Below are positions 59,762 to 64,000 of a stretch of DNA of 64,000 bases, in pieces. The notes below the pieces were generated by a model, which was not told the origin of the DNA, made no database searches, and was given only the letters and a program-made list of their open reading frames with translations. Origin of the DNA: Pandoraea anhela (GTDB lineage Bacteria; Pseudomonadota; Gammaproteobacteria; Burkholderiales; Burkholderiaceae). The stretch covers positions 238,149 to 302,148 of the forward strand of contig NZ_CABPSB010000006.1 of the NCBI RefSeq assembly GCF_902459655.1. Direction: 5' to 3'. The position numbers and the translations under genes were made by a program. The first letter of the stretch is position 1. Each line of letters starts with the position of its first letter.

Positions 59762-59884
59762 GCCGATGTAGTCCTCCGATTGCTGCCGTGTTGATGCGAT
59801 TGATGCAGATGATGCCGGGATGCCACCGGCGAAAAGCGAAGTGTCCGTCTGCCCGCTTCGCAAGCATCCCGCTGATTCGATTAC

Positions 59885-59899
59885 CTGAGCAAAGCTCAG
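59885..59899. terminator. Small hairpin between the lipocalin gene and parA
   Basis: CTGAGC-AAA-GCTCAG forms a perfect 6-bp stem in the 191-bp gap between the lipocalin stop and parA start. It could weakly end the mnmG-rsmG-lipocalin transcript; no long T-run is present. Confidence 0.35.
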
Positions 59900-59952
59900 T
59901 TATTGCCCGATGCCGCGTGTCGTCCGATGCTGGAGACGCCGGCGCGGAGTGC

Positions 59953-60534
59953 TCAGGGCGCGGCCTTTTGCGGCGTCAACACCAGCTTGTCGGTGTCGTA
60001 TCCTTGCTTGCGCAACTGGGCACGCATTTGATTCAGCGTGTCGTCGTCGATCTTCGGCGTGCGCGAAAGAATCCAGAGATACTCGCGGCTCGGTTCGCCA
60101 ATGGCGGCATACTGATAGTCACCGTCGAGCACGATAACCCAGTAGTTCGCCCAAAGCCAGGGAATCCAGCGCAGCCAGTCCGGCGCGAACGTTACCTTGA
60201 AACGTGCCGTGCCGGTGCCCTGCCCGTCGGTACGCGCCACTCCGGAGGCGCTCGCCCATGCACCGTCTTCCTTGCGGCACTTGTTCGTTACCTCGATCTT
60301 GCCGTCGGATCGCGCAACGTATTCCGCCGTCACGTCCGACACACATTTTCGCTCGAAGAAATTCGGATAGCGTGCTATTTCGTACCATGTGCCGACATAG
60401 CGCGACTTATCGATGTTCGGTACGGGGCGCACGCGTGTGGTCAGCGATTCCTGACCGGATTGCGCCCACGCCACCGCTGCCACCACCGACAATCCGACCA
60501 TCACTGCGCCGGTCCAACGAGTCATTCGAGTCAT
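59953..60534 (-). CDS. Bacterial lipocalin (Blc-like)
   Basis: Blc-type lipocalins bind lipids in the envelope under stress. The 193-residue product has a Sec signal peptide ending AVAWAQ (about residue 25), without the lipobox cysteine of E. coli Blc, so it is probably periplasmic rather than lipidated. The lipocalin start motif [20 protein letters not shown], the strand [20 protein letters not shown] and the end [18 protein letters not shown] are clear. The ATG overlaps the rsmG stop (ATGA), so it is translated with rsmG. It is an extra gene inside the usual mnmG-rsmG-parA-parB order. Confidence 0.93.
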   Translation of the reverse strand: MTRMTRWTGAVMVGLSVVAAVAWAQSGQESLTTRVRPVPNIDKSRYVGTWYEIARYPNFFERKCVSDVTAEYVARSDGKIEVTNKCRKEDGAWASASGVARTDGQGTGTARFKVTFAPDWLRWIPWLWANYWVIVLDGDYQYAAIGEPSREYLWILSRTPKIDDDTLNQMRAQLRKQGYDTDKLVLTPQKAAP

Positions 60535-61208
60535 CCCGTTACCTTTACGCGGAGCAGATGACGCTCGGCGTCGAGAAATGGCACATCCAGCGCCAGACGT
60601 TCGACGAGTTCGCAGCCCTCGGGCAATGCTAACTCGCGCTCGGCGGCCACACCTTTCATTGCCCAAAAGCTGCCTTCGGGCGCCAGCAAGTTGCGGGCGA
60701 GCGTGACGAAATCAGACAGTTCGGCAAACGCACGCGACACGATGGCGTCGAACGGCGCAGGCACTTCCTTGCCGACGACGAGCGATTCGACGCGGCCGGT
60801 CACGACCGTAAGATTGGTGAGCCTGAATGTTGCGCGGGCCTGTGTGAGAAAAGCGGTTTTTTTATGCACGATGTCGTTGACCGTCACCTGCCAGTCCGGA
60901 CGCACGATCGCAAGCACGACACCTGGCAACCCACCGCCGGAGCCGACATCGAGCACACGTGAAATCGGCTCGCGATCCAGACGCGGCAGAATCGAGAGCG
61001 AATCGAGAAGATGCTTGATGACCATCTGTTGCGGGTCACGGATCGAGGTCATCTGCAACGAAGCGTTCCACTTCGTGAGCAACCTCTGGTAGTCGAGCAG
61101 ACGTGCCTGCTGTGCTGGCTCGATCGACAAGCCGAGTCGCTCGATGCCGTCGGCCAGCAGCGTAGCCAGTTCGTTGCCGCCTTGCGCGGCATGACGCGGA
61201 GCAGTCAT
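60531..61208 (-). CDS. rsmG: 16S rRNA (guanine-N7) methyltransferase RsmG
   Basis: RsmG methylates G527 of 16S rRNA; its loss gives low-level streptomycin resistance. The 225-residue product has the family blocks [34 protein letters not shown] and the SAM site [29 protein letters not shown] precedes the ATG. It lies 12 bp after mnmG. Confidence 0.97.
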   Translation of the reverse strand: MTAPRHAAQGGNELATLLADGIERLGLSIEPAQQARLLDYQRLLTKWNASLQMTSIRDPQQMVIKHLLDSLSILPRLDREPISRVLDVGSGGGLPGVVLAIVRPDWQVTVNDIVHKKTAFLTQARATFRLTNLTVVTGRVESLVVGKEVPAPFDAIVSRAFAELSDFVTLARNLLAPEGSFWAMKGVAAERELALPEGCELVERLALDVPFLDAERHLLRVKVTG

Positions 61209-61220
61209 GAGGTCTCCGCG

Positions 61221-63203
61221 TCAGGCAGCGTGCTTGCCGCCAGTGTCGCCGTCGGTGGCAACATTGGCATCGGCATTCGCTTGCTCCGGCGCACGACGGC
61301 GACCGAGCCCCTTTTTCAGATGGATCATCAGCAACGAAATCGCGGCAGGCGTTACCCCGGAGATCCGGGAAGCCTGACCCAGTGTTTCCGGACGCTGCGC
61401 GTTGAGTTTCTGACGCACCTCGATCGACAAGCCACGCACATCGTTGTAGTCGATCGTCGGGGGTAACACGGTGTTCTCGTTGGCTTCCTTGCGCACGATT
61501 TCATCGGCCTGACGGTCGATGTAGCCCTGGTACTTCACAGCGATCTCGATCTGTTCGCGAATCAGGCTCGCTTGCAGCGGATCGTCGGACAATGCCGCCT
61601 GCGGAGCCAGACGACCGCCCTGCACTGCCATCAGCGCGTCGTACCCGACTTCAGGACGACGCAGCAGATCGGCCAGCGAGTATTCGTGATCGATGGCCTT
61701 GCCGAGCAGCGGCACCGAATCTTCCGCCGGGAAGGTTTTCGGATTCACCCATGTCGATTTGAGACGTTCTGTTTCACGTGAAACAGCGTCGCGTTTGCGG
61801 CAAAACGCTTCCCAACGAACGTCGTCGACGACGCCGAGCTGCCGCCCCACTTCCGTCAACCGCATATCGGCATTGTCCTCACGCAGCGACAGGCGATATT
61901 CCGCCCGGCTGGTGAACATGCGATACGGTTCGGACACGCCACGGGTAATGAGATCGTCGACGAGCACGCCGAGGTAAGCCTGATCGCGGCGCGGGCACCA
62001 GGCCTCACGGCCCTGCACTTGCAGGGCCGCATTGATACCGGCGAGCAGGCCTTGGGCGGCGGCTTCTTCGTAGCCGGTCGTCCCGTTGATCTGCCCGGCA
62101 AAGAACAGCCCGGAGATGACCCGGGTTTCAAGCGAGCTGCGCAGGCCGCGCGGATCGAAGTAGTCGTATTCGATGGCGTAGCCGGGACGCAGAATATACG
62201 CGTTCTCCATGCCCTTCATCGAGCGAACGAGTTCCAGCTGCACGTCGAAAGGCAGGCTGGTGGAGATGCCGTTCGGGTAGAACTCGTTGGTGGTCAGACC
62301 TTCGGGTTCCAGGTAGATTTGGTGCGAGGTCTTGTCGGCGAAGCGATGAATCTTGTCTTCGATCGACGGGCAATAGCGTGGCCCGACGCCTTCGATGACG
62401 CCGGTGTACATCGGCGATCGGTCGAGGCCACCACGAATAATGTCGTGGGTCCGTTCGTTGGTGTGCGTGACCCAGCACGGCACTTGGCGCGGATGTTGTT
62501 CCGGGCGGCCGAGGAACGAGAAAACGGGCACGGGATCGAGATCGCCGGGCTGGGCTTCGAGCACGGAGAAATCGATGGAGCGGCCGTCGATACGCGGCGG
62601 GGTACCGGTTTTCAGTCGTCCTTGCGGCAGCTTCAATTCTTTGAGCCGAGCCGATAGCGTGATGGCGGCCGGATCACCGGCACGACCGCCAACGTAATTG
62701 TTCAGCCCAACGTGGATCTTGCCGTCGAGGAATGTTCCGGCGGTCAGCACCACAGCGCGGGCGCGGAAGCGCAGCCCGACCTGCGTGATGGCGCCGACGA
62801 CGCGTTCGCCCTCGACGATAAGATCTTCAACGGCTTGTTGGAACAACCATAAATTCGGTTGATTCTCGAGTCGATGGCGAATGGCTTGCTTGTACAGCAG
62901 GCGATCGGCCTGTGCGCGGGTCGCACGAACGGCGGGGCCTTTGGAGGAATTCAGTATACGAAACTGGATACCGCCTTCATCTGTGGCGGCCGCCATGGCG
63001 CCGCCGAGTGCATCGACTTCTTTGACGAGATGGCCTTTGCCGATGCCCCCGATGGAGGGGTTGCAGCTCATCTGGCCGAGCGTCTCGATATTGTGGGTGA
63101 GCAGCAGTGTCTTACAGCCCATGCGGGCCGAGGCGAGCGCAGCCTCGGTGCCGGCATGGCCGCCACCCACCACGATCACATCAAACTCGGTCGGATAAAG
63201 CAT
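61221..63203 (-). CDS. mnmG: tRNA uridine-34 modification enzyme MnmG (GidA)
   Basis: MnmG with MnmE adds the carboxymethylaminomethyl group to wobble uridine-34 of several tRNAs. The 660-residue product has the FAD site [19 protein letters not shown] (about 11-29), the GidA signature with [20 protein letters not shown], and [20 protein letters not shown]. It ends about 25 residues beyond typical MnmG with a hydrophilic tail. A perfect parS site lies inside the coding sequence and is read as VSRET. It has a -10-like TATAAT about 50 bp upstream. Confidence 0.98.
   Translation of the reverse strand: MLYPTEFDVIVVGGGHAGTEAALASARMGCKTLLLTHNIETLGQMSCNPSIGGIGKGHLVKEVDALGGAMAAATDEGGIQFRILNSSKGPAVRATRAQADRLLYKQAIRHRLENQPNLWLFQQAVEDLIVEGERVVGAITQVGLRFRARAVVLTAGTFLDGKIHVGLNNYVGGRAGDPAAITLSARLKELKLPQGRLKTGTPPRIDGRSIDFSVLEAQPGDLDPVPVFSFLGRPEQHPRQVPCWVTHTNERTHDIIRGGLDRSPMYTGVIEGVGPRYCPSIEDKIHRFADKTSHQIYLEPEGLTTNEFYPNGISTSLPFDVQLELVRSMKGMENAYILRPGYAIEYDYFDPRGLRSSLETRVISGLFFAGQINGTTGYEEAAAQGLLAGINAALQVQGREAWCPRRDQAYLGVLVDDLITRGVSEPYRMFTSRAEYRLSLREDNADMRLTEVGRQLGVVDDVRWEAFCRKRDAVSRETERLKSTWVNPKTFPAEDSVPLLGKAIDHEYSLADLLRRPEVGYDALMAVQGGRLAPQAALSDDPLQASLIREQIEIAVKYQGYIDRQADEIVRKEANENTVLPPTIDYNDVRGLSIEVRQKLNAQRPETLGQASRISGVTPAAISLLMIHLKKGLGRRRAPEQANADANVATDGDTGGKHAA
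61770..61785. promoter_or_regulatory. parS centromere site inside mnmG
   Basis: The 16-base palindrome TGTTTCACGTGAAACA is an exact match to the bacterial parS consensus bound by ParB. In mnmG it is read in frame as VSRET within [15 protein letters not shown]. Confidence 0.93.
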
Positions 63204-63251
63204 CGCAATATTGCCGCTGGCGGCAAACTCTCTGGATTCGGTAATTGCGGA

Positions 63252-63257
63252 ATTATA
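63252..63257 (-). promoter_or_regulatory. -10 element, probable mnmG promoter
   Basis: TATAAT on the minus strand lies about 50 bp before the mnmG start. No good -35 box stands at 16-18 bp (CAAATG at 17 bp), so the promoter may need an activator or extended contacts. Confidence 0.5.
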
Positions 63258-63292
63258 GCGGTATTGCGATGCATCATTTGTAACCGCACCGT

Positions 63293-63308
63293 TGTTTCAC
63301 GTGGAACG
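63293..63308. promoter_or_regulatory. Imperfect parS-like site
   Basis: TGTTTCACGTGGAACG differs from the parS consensus at two positions in the right half. It lies upstream of the mnmG -10 element and 28 bp before a better site. Confidence 0.55.
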
Positions 63309-63335
63309 TGCGTGGAAAGCGACGGTTTTGAGGAC

Positions 63336-63351
63336 TGTTTCACGTGAAACG
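63336..63351. promoter_or_regulatory. parS site (15 of 16 bases)
   Basis: TGTTTCACGTGAAACG matches parS except for the last base. It marks the left edge of the first ~229-bp repeat unit. Confidence 0.88.
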
Positions 63352-63564
63352 TCTATCGGGACGACTGACTTGATCTACGCGGTGTTGGCCTCATGCCTCA
63401 CTCAAACACCACACCCGCCAACGACTCTCCCACGCTTCTTCGCTTCCGGGCAGCGAAGATCGCCGGCACCCTGACTACGTTCCAACTTAAAGTCACTCCG
63501 TCAGGGCACCAGCAATCTTCGCCAAGCGAATTTCCAAAGGACGGCCGACGACAGTTTCGGTGGG

Positions 63565-63580
63565 TGTTTCACGTGAAACA
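63565..63580. promoter_or_regulatory. parS site (perfect)
   Basis: TGTTTCACGTGAAACA is an exact consensus parS at the start of the second repeat unit. Confidence 0.93.
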
Positions 63581-63792
63581 TTTCGAGGGAACGACTGATT
63601 TGATTTACACCGGTGGCATCACGCTTCCCTCAAACACCACACCCGCCAACGACTCTCTCACTCCCCTTCGCTTCCGGGCAGCGAAGATCGCCGGCACCCT
63701 GACTACGTTCCAACTTAAAGTCACTCCGTCAGGGCACCGGCAATCTTCGCCAAGCGGATTTCCAATGGACGACCGATGGCAGTCTCGGTGGG

Positions 63793-63808
63793 TGTTTCAC
63801 GTGAAACA
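63793..63808. promoter_or_regulatory. parS site (perfect)
   Basis: TGTTTCACGTGAAACA is an exact consensus parS at the start of the third repeat unit, which runs off the window. Confidence 0.93.
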
Positions 63809-64000
63809 TTCCGAGGGAACGACTGATTTGATTTACACGGGGCTCACGCCTCCCTCAAACACCACACCCGCCAACAACTCTCTCACTCTTCTTCGCTTCC
63901 GGGCAGCGAAGATCGCCGGCACTCTGACTACGTTCCAACTTAAAGTCACTCCGTCAGGGCACCGGCAATCTTCGCCAAGCGGATTTCCAATGGACGACCG

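Larger units (their letters stand above)
63336..64000. repeat. About 228-bp direct repeats, each starting with parS
   Basis: Units start at 63336, 63565 and 63793 (229 and 228 bp apart); the third is cut by the window end. Each contains parS, then GACGACTGA- or AACGACTGA-, ACACCACACCCGCCAAC, CTTCCGGGCAGCGAAGATCG and CAACTTAAAGTCACTCCGTC. Units 2 and 3 are nearly identical; unit 1 is more diverged. Within each, two ~22-base arms around the TTAAAG core are inverted repeats of each other with three mismatches. No gene is supported in this 797-bp stretch. Confidence 0.9.

Noticed and set aside
63292-63474. 60-codon plus-strand frame starting MFHVERAW
   Set aside because: It is built from parS palindromes read as protein and runs into the direct repeats; no ribosome binding site or family.
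63336-64000. CRISPR-like or transposon origin for the terminal repeats
   Set aside because: Units are ~228 bp without spacers, the palindromes are parS, and there is no transposase, terminal inverted repeat of an insertion sequence or target duplication.
63204-64000. Replication origin in the terminal non-coding stretch
   Set aside because: I see no cluster of DnaA boxes (TTATCCACA) and no dnaA or dnaN. The origin is probably near but not shown to be inside the window.

Overview
This 64 kb window is high-GC and consists almost entirely of core genes. Gene content and order (flhDC-motAB-che-flhBAFG-fliA, separate flg and fli blocks, then atpIBEFHAGDC, parB-parA, rsmG, mnmG) point to the main chromosome of a Burkholderiales beta-proteobacterium. 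The family is probably Burkholderiaceae, perhaps Pandoraea-like; the genus is inferred from general resemblance only. No tRNA, rRNA, CRISPR array, insertion sequence, prophage or integrase was found.

Layout. (1) 1-7.6 kb, plus strand: the end of fliI, fliJ, fliK, then fliLMNOPQR, which cover the export ATPase, hook-length control, the C-ring switch and the export gate. A perfect hairpin separates them from the convergent flg block. (2) 7.6-18.5 kb, minus strand: flgBCDEFGHIJKL, encoding rod, hook, rings and hook-filament junction. Divergent from it are flgA and flgMN (18.9-20.9 kb), with a clear sigma-28 promoter at flgM. A NUDIX gene follows. (3) 21.6-44.7 kb, minus strand: regulators and chemotaxis, in transcription order flhD-flhC, motA-motB-response regulator-cheA-cheW, three chemoreceptors, cheR-cheD-cheB, cheY-cheZ, flhB-flhA-flhF-flhG-fliA. 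(4) 44.7-48.9 kb: a 684-bp spacer containing dyads, a Bcr/CflA-type MFS exporter, and an acyl-CoA synthetase with an ACGT-type palindrome upstream. (5) 49.0-56.7 kb, minus strand: the complete ATP synthase operon with a recognisable sigma-70 promoter and a strong terminator. (6) 56.8-63.2 kb, minus strand: an ion-transporter-superfamily permease, parB, parA, a lipocalin, rsmG and mnmG. (7) 63.2-64.0 kb: non-coding DNA holding a cluster of parS centromere sites embedded in ~228-bp direct repeats that continue past the window edge.

How it works together. FlhDC starts the flagellar cascade. The Fli/Flh export apparatus and Flg structural proteins build the hook-basal body. FliA, held by FlgM until the hook is finished, drives late genes, and sigma-28-like sites are visible before flgM, flgK, motA and fliL. 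The chemotaxis genes form one complete pathway, including both CheZ and CheD. ParA/ParB and the parS cluster suggest that the right edge is close to the replication origin, which is not itself in the window.

I found no clear new system. The observations most worth following are the repeat-embedded parS array with an extra parS inside mnmG, a FlhG that lacks its Walker A lysine but keeps its FlhF-activating helix, near-identical DNA blocks shared by the three chemoreceptor genes, and operator-like dyads upstream of flhDC and of the acyl-CoA synthetase gene.
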